Positions 43,842-53,566 of a stretch of DNA of 64,000 nucleotides are shown here, piece after piece. Location of the stretch: assembly GCA_902495455.1 (NCBI GenBank), contig CABUXJ010000005.1, positions 1 through 64,000 of the forward strand. Reading direction: 5' to 3'. The translations under genes and the position numbers were made by a program. The DNA comes from an uncultured Prevotella sp. (lineage in GTDB: Bacteria > Bacteroidota > Bacteroidia > Bacteroidales > Bacteroidaceae). Every line of letters begins with the position of its first letter. The stretch's first letter is position 1. Under the pieces are notes generated by a model. The model was not told the origin of the DNA. It was given only the letters and a program-made list of their open reading frames with translations, and made no database searches.

Positions 43842-45848
43842 ATGAAACTCAATCATATTTATTCATTGGTGGCGGGTGCTGTGCTGATGCTCGGTTCCTG
43901 TACACCGGATGACTACGATTTCGGCGGCGCACAGTATTCAGCAGACGACCTTGTCGCGCCGAATGCCTATACCGTGGACATCAACGGCAACAGGGTACGC
44001 CTCACGTCGAAGATAAGCGGATGCACGCCGCTGTGGATCACTCCCACCGGACGTTCGCAGAGCAGTGAGCTGACCCTCGAACTGCCTTTTGCCGGTGACT
44101 ATGAAGTGACGTTCGGTGCGGAGACACGTGCCGGAGCTGTCTATGGAGAACCATATAAGTTCAATCTCGCCCAAAACGACTTCGGTCTGCTCAGCGACGA
44201 CAAGTGGTTCTATCTTGCAGACAAGGATTTCTATAAAGGCGACGCGCTGCCTGACGCAGCAACGCTGGCAGCGGGTGTAAGCAAGAAGTGGTATCCCTGC
44301 GACGCTGACTACGGTCTTGGCTGTACCGGTCCCGTCATGTACATGTCGCCGTATGACCCCGACAACGACGGTGCGGGCTTCACGGCCGACGATGAGACCA
44401 ACCTCGTCTATAAGGACATTACCTTCGGACGCGACAACTGGGCGCCCAACTGGGACCCCGGCTTCCAGTCGTGGCTCATTCCCGAGACAGATCCCTACAT
44501 GGACTCTTACATGGAGTTCAGTATGGACGCCCAAAACGGTTGCGTCGTCAAGGTCTATCGAGGCGAGAGCGGCACTAAAGGAGCGAGCACGGGAACGAAC
44601 ATGACCGGCAAGTTCAACCTTGCCTTGGCCGACAAGGCCAAGCCGACCATCTCGTTCAGCGACAGCTATGCGCTCCACAACGTCGGCTTCGACGCCGTCT
44701 GCGCCAACTACACTCAGGACATCCAGATAATCGAGCTCACGCCCTATTATCTCAGTCTCGTCACGAAGCGTACAAACTCCGAGGGCAACTGGTATATCGT
44801 GTGGAACTTCGTGTCAGAGGAGGTCATCCAGACCGCCGGTGCCTGCATACCGAAGGAAGACGCCGGGCTGATTGACAAGGCTGATCCCGTCCTTCCTGAG
44901 TTCGCCAACCTCACGACAGACCTGTTCACCATTGAGGCGGACGGCGTTACATACGTGGGCAATCAGATGACGTTCACCATCGACGAGGACACACCCTACG
45001 ACTGGATGTGGTGGAACGGCGCTCCCAACGTGAACGCATGGCAGAGCGTGACAGGCGGCGAATATATCGCCAACTGGGCTCCGAAGGCCGGTGACGAAAT
45101 AGCTGACTTCGAGCTTGTCATCGCCAAGGCTTCCGACGGAACCTACGACTATACGGCCGGAAACGTTGAGGGCAAGGTGACCATCGCCGACAGCAAGCTC
45201 ATCTTCGATCAGAAAGTGACAATCCTCACCGCCGCCAACGATTTCCGTACGGTCAGCGTGACGGGCCGTGAGTTCACGGTGCTGGGCTGTGAACCGGGCG
45301 AGAGCCTGACCATCGGCGTACCGTCGTCAGCCGACGACAAGGGCAACACCGATTCCTATCTCGTGGCCAAGCTCAAGTACAAGCAGATCAGCGGCGGCCA
45401 GACCGGTCCTACCGTTGTCCCCCTGAACAGCAACTACGGCGATGAAGGCATCACGTGGATTGAGAACGGCTGCGTCCGTTTGGCGTTCCATCACTACGGT
45501 GACGGTGGCAACGGTATCTTCAAGGATGCCGCGAGCGTGAAGCTGAAGAAGGACCAGACCATAAAGGTGACGTTCAAGCTGAAGGACGGCGTGATCACGT
45601 GGAACCAGACCCCGAAGTGCGCCCTCATCGACAACAACATCAAGACGACATGGGAGCCCGACTGCTTCGGTCTTGACGACGCCGTGACGGTGAATACCGC
45701 CGGCGAGACCACCGTAACGCTGAAGAACACCACCGGTGCGACACAGAAGTTCACGGGCACATGTCTCGACCTCTCCATCCAGTTCGACGGCTTCGGCGAG
45801 GGCGACTATACCGACATGTTCGAGAGTGTTTCCTGCGTAATTGAATAA
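43842..45848 (+). CDS. PUL surface glycan-binding lipoprotein (SusE/SGBP-B position)
   Basis: A 668-residue lipoprotein with signal MKLNHIYSLVAGAVLMLGSC (Cys20). An Ig-like N-terminal part (YTVDINGNRVRLTSKISGCTPLWITPTGRS...) spans roughly residues 40-125. Trp/Tyr-rich beta domains follow (NWAPNWDPGFQSWLIPETDPYMDSYMEF; DWMWWNGAPNVNAWQSVTGGEYIANWAPK), the look of carbohydrate-binding modules with surface aromatic platforms. It lies 49 nt after susD, where xyloglucan and other loci carry their second surface binding protein. The specific ligand cannot be read from sequence. Genes in this position are poorly conserved between loci, so family naming is avoided. Confidence 0.85.
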   Translation: MKLNHIYSLVAGAVLMLGSCTPDDYDFGGAQYSADDLVAPNAYTVDINGNRVRLTSKISGCTPLWITPTGRSQSSELTLELPFAGDYEVTFGAETRAGAVYGEPYKFNLAQNDFGLLSDDKWFYLADKDFYKGDALPDAATLAAGVSKKWYPCDADYGLGCTGPVMYMSPYDPDNDGAGFTADDETNLVYKDITFGRDNWAPNWDPGFQSWLIPETDPYMDSYMEFSMDAQNGCVVKVYRGESGTKGASTGTNMTGKFNLALADKAKPTISFSDSYALHNVGFDAVCANYTQDIQIIELTPYYLSLVTKRTNSEGNWYIVWNFVSEEVIQTAGACIPKEDAGLIDKADPVLPEFANLTTDLFTIEADGVTYVGNQMTFTIDEDTPYDWMWWNGAPNVNAWQSVTGGEYIANWAPKAGDEIADFELVIAKASDGTYDYTAGNVEGKVTIADSKLIFDQKVTILTAANDFRTVSVTGREFTVLGCEPGESLTIGVPSSADDKGNTDSYLVAKLKYKQISGGQTGPTVVPLNSNYGDEGITWIENGCVRLAFHHYGDGGNGIFKDAASVKLKKDQTIKVTFKLKDGVITWNQTPKCALIDNNIKTTWEPDCFGLDDAVTVNTAGETTVTLKNTTGATQKFTGTCLDLSIQFDGFGEGDYTDMFESVSCVIE

Positions 45849-45891
45849 CCTTCTCTTGCGTAAATGAATAACCATCAAAGAGAATAAAGCA

Positions 45892-48573
45892 ATGAAAAAC
45901 AAGATATTATTCGGAATGATAGCCCTGTTCGCGGGCATATTGTTCGCAGCGTGCAGCGACGACGATTTCAGCGTCGGCACCACGCCGCTGCTAAATGACG
46001 GGTCGGTGGTGACAGGCTCGGCCGACGTCACGGCCACATCGGCCCTGATGCACGGAACGGTGAGCGGACTGGAAAGCCAGTCGGCCAGCGCCTACGTGAC
46101 CGGTTTCTATTACGGCGCCGCCGCCGACCAGCTCACCGAGCGCGTTGTCGGTAACAGTGCGTCGGAGTTCAGCGCCACTATCAGCGGCCAGCCGAACGAC
46201 GTCTATTATTATCAGGCGTTCGTGACGCTTCAGGGTCACGTTACGTACAAGGGTGAGGTGAAGAGCCTCATCCTCACCAATGCCAAGGCCATCACCGGTG
46301 ATGCTGCCGACGTGACCGATAACAAGGCACGTCTCAGCGGCCGTCTCACCGAATATCCCGCCAGCGCCGAGAGCGGCATCGTCGTGTCCGGTGTTGCCGG
46401 TGACGAGAACGTCCGTGCCGGAGTGAGGGTAAAGGGAACGACTGCCGACGGTTATGACGTGACGGCAAGCGGACTACTCCCCGCCACAACATACTATTAT
46501 GCCGCCTATCTCGACCTCGGTGCCGGTGTCGTCTACGGTGAGACCCGTTCGTTCACGACGGCTTCGCGCGAGTTCGACGTCAATCAGGAGTTCGTTGACC
46601 TCGGTCTTTCCACGAAATGGGCGCGTTGCAATCTCGGCGCATCGTCAGAGACAGAGGTCGGCGGTCTCTTCGGCTTCGGCGACATGACGGGCTACAACAC
46701 AAGCATCGACATTACCCAGTATGCTTCCGGCGACATCTACCGCACGGCTTCCGACGTGGCCAACCGCGTCTACGGCGGCAAGGCAACCATGCCGACAATC
46801 GCCGAGTTTGAGGAGCTCTTCCGCTGCTGCCGCGTGGAGTGGGCTGAGACGGACGGCGTGGCCGGCTATCGTTTCACCGGTCCCAACGGCAACTCCATCT
46901 TCCTTCCCGCCGCCGGTTCGAGCACGAAGGGCGTGACCACCGGTGCATCCGTCGAGGGACGCTATCTCTCCGGCTCTGCCAACGTCTCGGACCCGCAGTT
47001 TGCCATGAGCTACCTCTTCACCAATTCCGGCCATGCCCGTTCGACGACTCCCGTCTATCAGGCTCTCTCCGTACGCCCCGTCTCTGTAGCCAAGAACGTG
47101 GCTTTCGACAAGTCGCTGCTCTGCAAGACATGGGAAATCGACCTCACCGACAACGGTGAATACAAGGTGTTCCCCGGTCCTACATATTTCTACGGCACGG
47201 ACGACTCATGGGCAACCGTGACCAACCACGAGCCCGTTGTCGGCAACTCATGGTCATGGGAGGCTGACTTCGCCGGCAATTCATGGGCAGTGGGCGGCGA
47301 CGCCAAGAACTGCCGCGGCTCCATCACCTTCAATGAAGACGGAACGGTCAGCGTCAAGCACATCACGGCTGACGGCATCGAGACCGAGGAGAACGGAACC
47401 TATACCGTTGACGAGCAGAAGAAGACCATCACGCTGAAAGGCGCCAAGGTGCTCGCTCCGGCAAACTATACGGACGACTATGTCAACAGCCTTACGGACG
47501 ACATCCGCATCCTCTCGCTCACCGAGGGAACGCTGCAGCTCGGCGTGATCCGCACAGTCGAACCGACACTGCTCAGCATCAACATGATTCCGCAGCAGGA
47601 GAAATATGGCTATACCGCCAAGCTCACCTGCTACGGTCAGGGCCCTGCCGGCGGACTTTCTGACGAAGAAGCATGGGCTTCGGCCACGACGACGGTTGCC
47701 GGCGGCAAGACCGGAACCTACACCCTGACGTTTCACGCCAACGAACCGCGTGCCTACGGACAGGTCTACGTCATCGACATCGAGAACTTTGCTGCAGCCT
47801 ATCCCAACGCTTTCGTCAAGGTCGAGTCCATCAAGGCTGACGGCAATGATGTTCCGTTTGACGCAAATAAGTTCTATTACGGAGACATAGAGGGCCGTGG
47901 TAACTTCCGCGTGGAGCTGGCCAACATTTGGGGCTGCGGTCACAATGATGCTTACAACGGACTGGGCGACACCCCGTTCCATCTCGGTGGCGGCGAGACA
48001 ACGGCCGAGACGGCGCTCGCTTTCAATTCGACGTTTGAAGTTGTGTTCACCGTCGTTTCACTTGACGCCGACCTCGCGTTCAACGTAAAGCAGACGGCTG
48101 TGGGTTGCAGCGATAACGGCATGCCCGGAAACTGGGGCAAGGAATATCCCGGCGCTTTGAAGATTGTTCAGGAGGGCTTCCGCTATAAGGTGGCCAACGC
48201 CGAGGATCTCGCTATGACGCTTGACGCTTCTGAATGTGGCGGCACACCGGACAACGGTGCTGTCAATCTGGTTGACGTCGTGGGCGTACGCTCGTTCTTC
48301 CCGGCCTTTGCCGCCGAGCTCGTCTCTGTCAACAGTGACGGCAACAACGTTCCGTTCAATGCCTCGAAGCTCATCACGGGCGACATCGAGGGCAACGGTA
48401 ACTTCCGCATCGAACTTCACAACATCTGGGGCGCAGGTACTGCTGCTGACCCGGCGTTCGGCGGTGCGACAGTGGTAGGAGGCAACAACTGCGTGACTTC
48501 ACTCGGATTTAAGAACAGTCTGACATATACCATCGGACGGTTCTCCGAAAAGCTCTTCGCTACTCCGTGGTGA
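45892..48573 (+). CDS. Second PUL surface lipoprotein: Fn3, FISUMP-like and duplicated binding modules
   Basis: An 893-residue lipoprotein (signal ...ALFAGILFAAC, Cys20). Domain order: two Fn3-like units (ADVTATSALMHGTVSGL... and ADVTDNKARLSGRLTEYP...ATTYYYAAYLDLGAGVVYGETRSFTT, to about 220) and a FISUMP-like domain (FVDLGLSTKWARCNLGAS...GGLFGFGDM...ATMPTIAEFEELFRCC...YQALSVRPV, about 225-400). A lipocalin-like beta part (KTWEIDLTDNGEY...) comes next, then two homologous modules at about 626-723 and 790-886 sharing NDVPFDAN/NNVPFNAS, GDIEGxGNFRxEL and NIWGxG. The modules are likely glycan-binding. It lies 43 nt after the previous gene in the same operon and is larger than usual for proteins at this position. 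Confidence 0.85.
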   Translation: MKNKILFGMIALFAGILFAACSDDDFSVGTTPLLNDGSVVTGSADVTATSALMHGTVSGLESQSASAYVTGFYYGAAADQLTERVVGNSASEFSATISGQPNDVYYYQAFVTLQGHVTYKGEVKSLILTNAKAITGDAADVTDNKARLSGRLTEYPASAESGIVVSGVAGDENVRAGVRVKGTTADGYDVTASGLLPATTYYYAAYLDLGAGVVYGETRSFTTASREFDVNQEFVDLGLSTKWARCNLGASSETEVGGLFGFGDMTGYNTSIDITQYASGDIYRTASDVANRVYGGKATMPTIAEFEELFRCCRVEWAETDGVAGYRFTGPNGNSIFLPAAGSSTKGVTTGASVEGRYLSGSANVSDPQFAMSYLFTNSGHARSTTPVYQALSVRPVSVAKNVAFDKSLLCKTWEIDLTDNGEYKVFPGPTYFYGTDDSWATVTNHEPVVGNSWSWEADFAGNSWAVGGDAKNCRGSITFNEDGTVSVKHITADGIETEENGTYTVDEQKKTITLKGAKVLAPANYTDDYVNSLTDDIRILSLTEGTLQLGVIRTVEPTLLSINMIPQQEKYGYTAKLTCYGQGPAGGLSDEEAWASATTTVAGGKTGTYTLTFHANEPRAYGQVYVIDIENFAAAYPNAFVKVESIKADGNDVPFDANKFYYGDIEGRGNFRVELANIWGCGHNDAYNGLGDTPFHLGGGETTAETALAFNSTFEVVFTVVSLDADLAFNVKQTAVGCSDNGMPGNWGKEYPGALKIVQEGFRYKVANAEDLAMTLDASECGGTPDNGAVNLVDVVGVRSFFPAFAAELVSVNSDGNNVPFNASKLITGDIEGNGNFRIELHNIWGAGTAADPAFGGATVVGGNNCVTSLGFKNSLTYTIGRFSEKLFATPW

Positions 48574-48597
48574 CACGAAATGGGCTTCATCGGAATG

Positions 48598-48685
48598 TAA
48601 TATAGCCTGTATTGGTCGGTAATATAGCCTATATTGGTCAGTAAAATGACTCATATTGGTCGGTAAAATGACTTATATTACTTTT
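48598..48685. repeat. 22-bp tandem repeat, three copies plus a degenerate fourth
   Basis: Units at 48598, 48620 and 48642 read TAATATAGCCTGTATTGGTCGG with few changes (TAAAATGACTCATATTGGTCGG in the third); a fourth decays after about 16 nt. They begin 24 nt behind the stop of the lipoprotein gene and fill most of the gap before the GH5 gene. Confidence 0.85.
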
Positions 48686-48798
48686 TGATGAGGCCCGTTT
48701 CTATATCTGACGGCGGCCGTATGAGACATAGATGACGGCTGCTTGACGGCAGAAGAGACTGAAACATAAAGGAATCACATAACATAAAAAAAGAATAA

Positions 48799-50322
48799 AT
48801 GAAAAGACTATCTATATTCTTCACAGCGGCATTGGCGCTGTTCTCACTCGTCCTCTCATCGTGTGATGACGACGACTGCCCCAATCCGCTGGCTGACAGC
48901 AACGGGACACTGAACATCTCAACAACGGAACTGACGTTCGCCGTCGATGGCGGAACGGCGTCGTTCACCGTCAACGGAGGCACGGCCTTTGTGCGCAGCG
49001 AAGCCGAATGGCTCACCGTCGAGCGCGTCTCGGGTGACAACCACGCTTCGACGTTCGCCGTGACTTGCGAAAAGAACGACGGCGAGGACCGCACGGGAAC
49101 CATTCTCGCCAATCTCGACGGCGCGTTCTCACGCATCACCGTCACACAGGCGGGCAAAATCGTCAAGCCCGACGTGGAATATTCTTTCCGCACAGCCAAG
49201 GAACTGGCCCGCGACATGTATCCCGGATGGAACCTCGGCAACACGCTCGAAGCCTCTGGCAACGGACTCGGCGCCGAGACCGCATGGCAGGGAACGAAGA
49301 CAACACAGGCCATCATCGACTATGTTAAGTCACAGGGCTTCCGCTCCGTGCGCATTCCCTGCTCATGGGATATCCACGCCACCGACGGACGCATCGCCAC
49401 CGAATGGATGAACCGCGTCAAGGAGGTAGTCGACTACTGTATCAACGCCGGCCTCTATGTCGTGCTCAACGACCATTGGGACGGCGGCTGGATTGAGGTT
49501 GAGGGTTTCAGCAAGAGCAGCGATAAGTATGTTGCTGTCGACGAGGAGACCATCACGGCCAAGGCCACACAGCTGAAGGATTACTGGACGCAGATTGCCA
49601 CGGCGTTTAAGAACTATGACGAGCACCTGATTTTCGCCGGATTGAACGAGCCGTTCCAGAACTACAGTCTGTTCAACAGCCGTCACAAGGAGCTGACACC
49701 GATTCTCAACCGCTACAATCAGGCTTTCGTTGACGCCGTGCGCGCCACCGGAGGCAACCATGCCCGCCGCACACTCGTCGTTCAGGGCCCCGCCACGAGC
49801 ACATCGTCGGCCGTCGATCCCGATATGGGATTTGTCATGCCCAAGGATACGGAAGAAGGCTACATGATGGCTGAGGTCCACTATTATGAGCCGTGGGATT
49901 TCTGCGGTCTTGAGGACGGCAGCGCCACATGGTTCTGGGGCAGCGGCAATCACGTCAGCGGCAGCAGCCACAACGCCACATGGGGCGAAGAACAGTGGAT
50001 GCAGAACCAGATGCAGAGCCTGAAGACAACGTTCGTCGACCGCGGCTATCCCGTCATCATCGGCGAATACGGCGCACAGTGGCGTTCGCTCACGGCCAAC
50101 CAGAGCGAGCACGACGCCTCCGTCAAGGCTTTCTTCCGCGACATCAACCGTCTGGCCGTCAACAGCGGCATCGTCACCTTCGCGTGGGACATCAACTCGC
50201 CCAACCAAGGCGGTGAGACCGGCGTAATGACCATTCTCAACCGCTCGTCGCTCAGCGTGTTCTGCGCTCCGGCGATGGAAGGCATAACCGAGGGTGTAAA
50301 AGCCGGCTCTTGGCCACAATAA
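48799..50322 (+). CDS. GH5 endoglucanase lipoprotein with N-terminal BACON domain
   Basis: Cuts beta-1,4-glucan-type backbones at the cell surface. The 507-residue lipoprotein has signal MKRLSIFFTAALALFSLVLSSC (Cys22), a BACON domain at about residues 38-118 (LTFAVDGGTASFTVNGGTAFVRSEAEWLTV...TITVTQAG-like end), then a GH5 barrel from MYPGWNLGNTLEA. Glu284 in FAGLNEPF fits the acid/base and Glu423 in VIIGEYGA the nucleophile; HYYEPWDFCG and FAWDIN are other family segments. BACON-GH5_4 is the layout of the surface endo-xyloglucanase of the B. ovatus xyloglucan locus. The neighbours (GH31, GH2, GH3) support xyloglucan, but beta-glucan or glucomannan activity cannot be excluded. Confidence 0.92.
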   Translation: MKRLSIFFTAALALFSLVLSSCDDDDCPNPLADSNGTLNISTTELTFAVDGGTASFTVNGGTAFVRSEAEWLTVERVSGDNHASTFAVTCEKNDGEDRTGTILANLDGAFSRITVTQAGKIVKPDVEYSFRTAKELARDMYPGWNLGNTLEASGNGLGAETAWQGTKTTQAIIDYVKSQGFRSVRIPCSWDIHATDGRIATEWMNRVKEVVDYCINAGLYVVLNDHWDGGWIEVEGFSKSSDKYVAVDEETITAKATQLKDYWTQIATAFKNYDEHLIFAGLNEPFQNYSLFNSRHKELTPILNRYNQAFVDAVRATGGNHARRTLVVQGPATSTSSAVDPDMGFVMPKDTEEGYMMAEVHYYEPWDFCGLEDGSATWFWGSGNHVSGSSHNATWGEEQWMQNQMQSLKTTFVDRGYPVIIGEYGAQWRSLTANQSEHDASVKAFFRDINRLAVNSGIVTFAWDINSPNQGGETGVMTILNRSSLSVFCAPAMEGITEGVKAGSWPQ

Positions 50323-50447
50323 TCAAGCTGTTTTTACGATAATATATTATGGACTCAAATTGGTAAGTGAGGGAGATAAAGGGAGATAAAAGGAGATAAA
50401 GGACATGTGTCTCAGTGTCTGGTGCTATTGTCTTATATCTTCTCAGC

Positions 50448-50612
50448 GACCGAAGGGAGCGATATCTCCCTATAACTCCTTTTAACTACTTTCGTTGATG
50501 ACGACTGAAGGGAGCGATATCTCCCTATAACTCCTTTTAACTACTTTCGTTGATGACGACCGAAGGGAGCGATATCTCCCTATAGCTTCTTTTCACTACC
50601 TTCGTTGAGTGC
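50448..50612. repeat. 55-bp tandem repeat, three copies, inside the PUL operon
   Basis: The 307-nt gap between GH5 and GH31 holds three near-identical 55-bp units, each starting close to CGAAGGGAGCGATATCTCCC (copies begin near 50448, 50503 and 50558). Each unit contains the small palindrome GGGAGCGATATCTCCC. Just upstream (50367-50402) are three GGGAGATAAA-type repeats that could pair with the ATCTCCC words in RNA. No gene is seen here. Confidence 0.9.
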
Positions 50613-50629
50613 ATACGAAACTTAAATAT

Positions 50630-53566
50630 ATGAAATATAGGTATCTATTACTCTCAGCCGGCCTGTGCCTCTGCACCCATACCGACATCAGTGCTGTCGG
50701 CTACGTGAAGAAAGGCAACGCCGTGACCATCAACGTCAGCTCTCCCAGTGAGGGAGGCGCGCGGATGGTGAGGCTGCAAGTGATGGGCGACAGGATAATC
50801 CGCGTTGAGGCCACGCCCGAGGAGGCTTTTGCTGCGAAGCAGAGCCTGATAGTCGTGCCGCAGAAGACGAAGGCCCGGTTCTCCGTCAGCGAGAGCGACG
50901 GTTTCGTCACCGTGAGCGCGGCAGGCGTGAGTGCCCGTGTCAGCACCGTGACGGGACGCATCGAGTTCCGCGACGCCAAGGGACGTCTGTTGCTCGGCGA
51001 GACGGGGAAGGCAGGAAAGACGTTCCGGCGATTCACCGTGCCGGAGCGCGAGATCGGTCCCGGAACGCTTTCCGAAGACGTCCGCCACGGCTGGACATGG
51101 CACACGCAATTTGATTCGCCCGCCGATGAGGCTTTCTACGGTCTCGGACAGCATCAGGCCGAAGAGCTGAACATGAAAGGTAAGAACGAAGAATTGTTTC
51201 AGTATAACACGAAAGTGAGCGTGCCGATGGTGCTCAGCAACCGCGGCTATGGTCTGCTGTGGGACTCCTACAGCTACTGCCGCTTCGGCAATCCCGACGA
51301 ATACCGTCAGTTGCAGCGCATATTCCGGCTCTACGACCGCGACGGGCGCCCCGGCTCGCTCACCGGAACCTACACCGACAGGAACGGACAGGTGGTCGTG
51401 CGCAGCGAGGACTCCATCTACTTTGAGCACGCCGTGCCCGAGGTCAACCCGCTCCACCGTCAGGACCTTGGCATCTACGCCCTGCCGAAGGGCTTCAATC
51501 TCGACGGGGCTCACGTCACGTACGAGGGCTACATCGAGGCGCCTGAGGACCGCGACTATCACTTCCTGCTCTACTACGCCGGCTACATGACCGTCTATGT
51601 GGACAACCATGAGGCGGTGGCCGAGCGCTGGCGCACGGCGTGGAACCCCAACGCGTGGAAGTTCACGTGCCGGCTGAAGGCCGGACGCCGCGTGCCCATC
51701 CGCATCGAATGGCGTCCGGACGGCGGTGTGAGCTACTGCGGACTGCGCGTCGCCACGCCACGCACGGCTGAGGAACAGGGCCGCCTGAGCATCTGGAGCG
51801 AGATGAGCCGCTACATGGACTACTATTTCATTGCCGGAGAGCGCATGGACGACATCATCTCGGGCTACCGCACGCTGACCGGCAAGGCTCCCGTCTATCC
51901 CAAATGGACGCTCGGCTACTGGCAGAGCCGCGAACGCTACAAGTCGTCGGCCGACATAGAGCAGACGATGGCGGAGTTCCGCCGCCGCCACATTCCCGTG
52001 GACAACATCGTTCAGGACTGGAACTACTGGAAGCTCGACTCGTGGGGCGACCATACGTTTGAGGCCGCGCGCTATCCGAATCCGCAGGCCATGCTCGACA
52101 GCGTCCACGCCATGAACGGACGGTTCATGATCAGCGTGTGGCCGAAGTTCTACGACACCGTCGATAACTACAAGGAGATTGACGCCAAGGGCTGGATGTA
52201 TCATCAGGCCATCAAGGACGACATTCATGACTGGCTTGGCTTCCGCGGCTCGTTCTACGATGCCTACGACGCCGGCGCCCGCAAGATGTTCTGGCGTCAG
52301 ATGGACGAGAATCTGTATTCGAAGTATAAGTACGGCATTGACGCATGGTGGATGGACGCGTCCGAACCCAACGTGCGCGACTGCACGCCGATGTGGTATC
52401 GCAAGGCGCTTTGCGGCCCGACGGCCCTCGGCTCGTCCACGGAATATTTCAACGCCTACAGCATAGTCAACGCCGACGCCATCTACAACGGCCAGCGTTC
52501 CGTCCAGCCCAACCGCCGCGTCTTCCTGCTGACCCGCAGCGGGTTTGCCGGCGAGCAGCGTTACAGCACGGCGACGTGGAGCGGCGACATCGGTACACGG
52601 TGGGAGGACATGCGCTCGCAGATGACCGCCGGACTCAACTACTCCATCTCCGGACTGCCGTTTTGGGGCATGGACCAGGGCGGTTTCTCGGTTGAGAACC
52701 GCTATGTGGCCGCTCAGAAGATATTCGACAAGAGCGGACTGGAGAGTGAGGACCTCAAGGAGTGGCGCGAGCTGCAGACGAGGTGGAACCAGTTTGGATG
52801 CTTCATCCCGCTCTACCGCGCCCACGGCCAGTGGCCTCTGCGCGAGCCTTGGAACATTGCTCCCGAGGACCATCCTGCCTACAAGACCATCGTATGGTAT
52901 GACCAATTGCGCTACCGCATGATGCCTTACCTGTATTCGATGGCCGGCTGGGTTCATCTCAGCGACTATACGATGATGCGTCCGCTCGTGATGGATTTCA
53001 ACGGCGACGCCCGCGTGCTCGACATCAAGGACCAGTGGATGTTCGGCCCGTCGCTCATGGCCTGTCCCGTCGGTCGGTACAAGATGCGTTCGCGTGAGGT
53101 CTATCTGCCGCAGCAGTGCGGATGGTACGACCTATATACGGGCGAGCGTCACGACGGCGGCCGCACGATAACGGCCCCGGCGCCCTATGAGCGCATTCCT
53201 GTCTTCGTTCCCGAGGGTGCCATCCTGCCCTTCGGCCCGGCGATGGAGTGGTGTGACGAGAAACCGGCCGAGCTTATCAATCTCTATGTCTACGCCGGCC
53301 GCGACGGAAGTTTCCGTCTCTATGAGGACGAGGGAACGAACTATAACTACGAGAAAGGCAAATACGCCACGATCGACATCTCATACGACGACGCTTCGCG
53401 CACAGTTACCATCGGCCGCCGTAACGGCTCGTTTGACGGCATGTTGAAGACGCGCCGCTTCAACGTGGTGCTCGTTTCGGGTGACGCTCCGCGGAAGCTC
53501 GACCTCGACAGTCCGCAGGGAAAGATGGTAGACTATGACGGCCGTGCTATAACTGTGAACCTATGA
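50630..53566 (+). CDS. GH31 glycosidase with PA14 insert, probable alpha-xylosidase
   Basis: Removes alpha-linked xylose (or glucose) from the non-reducing end of imported oligosaccharides in the periplasm. The 978-residue protein has a signal peptide (KYRYLLLSAGLCLCTHTDISA), an N-terminal beta domain (to about 225), and a PA14-like insert (about 265-372: YFEHAVPEVNPLHRQDLGIY...YEGYIEAPEDRDYHFLLYYAGYMTVYVDN). The catalytic barrel carries Asp576 in WWMDASEPN as nucleophile and Asp653 in TWSGDIGTRW as acid/base, followed by C-terminal beta domains. The PA14 insert is known from GH31 alpha-xylosidases acting on xyloglucan oligosaccharides. ATG 50630 is chosen over a GTG seven codons earlier. Its stop overlaps the GH2 start by 4 nt. 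Confidence 0.92.
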   Translation: MKYRYLLLSAGLCLCTHTDISAVGYVKKGNAVTINVSSPSEGGARMVRLQVMGDRIIRVEATPEEAFAAKQSLIVVPQKTKARFSVSESDGFVTVSAAGVSARVSTVTGRIEFRDAKGRLLLGETGKAGKTFRRFTVPEREIGPGTLSEDVRHGWTWHTQFDSPADEAFYGLGQHQAEELNMKGKNEELFQYNTKVSVPMVLSNRGYGLLWDSYSYCRFGNPDEYRQLQRIFRLYDRDGRPGSLTGTYTDRNGQVVVRSEDSIYFEHAVPEVNPLHRQDLGIYALPKGFNLDGAHVTYEGYIEAPEDRDYHFLLYYAGYMTVYVDNHEAVAERWRTAWNPNAWKFTCRLKAGRRVPIRIEWRPDGGVSYCGLRVATPRTAEEQGRLSIWSEMSRYMDYYFIAGERMDDIISGYRTLTGKAPVYPKWTLGYWQSRERYKSSADIEQTMAEFRRRHIPVDNIVQDWNYWKLDSWGDHTFEAARYPNPQAMLDSVHAMNGRFMISVWPKFYDTVDNYKEIDAKGWMYHQAIKDDIHDWLGFRGSFYDAYDAGARKMFWRQMDENLYSKYKYGIDAWWMDASEPNVRDCTPMWYRKALCGPTALGSSTEYFNAYSIVNADAIYNGQRSVQPNRRVFLLTRSGFAGEQRYSTATWSGDIGTRWEDMRSQMTAGLNYSISGLPFWGMDQGGFSVENRYVAAQKIFDKSGLESEDLKEWRELQTRWNQFGCFIPLYRAHGQWPLREPWNIAPEDHPAYKTIVWYDQLRYRMMPYLYSMAGWVHLSDYTMMRPLVMDFNGDARVLDIKDQWMFGPSLMACPVGRYKMRSREVYLPQQCGWYDLYTGERHDGGRTITAPAPYERIPVFVPEGAILPFGPAMEWCDEKPAELINLYVYAGRDGSFRLYEDEGTNYNYEKGKYATIDISYDDASRTVTIGRRNGSFDGMLKTRRFNVVLVSGDAPRKLDLDSPQGKMVDYDGRAITVNL

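Noticed and set aside
50448..50612. Tandem 55-bp repeats considered as a CRISPR array
   Set aside because: Units are contiguous and nearly identical throughout with no unique spacers and no cas genes.
50654..52957. 767-residue minus-strand ORF
   Set aside because: Shadow of the GH31 gene; it has no recognisable domain and is His/Arg/Val-rich as antisense frames of GC-rich genes are.
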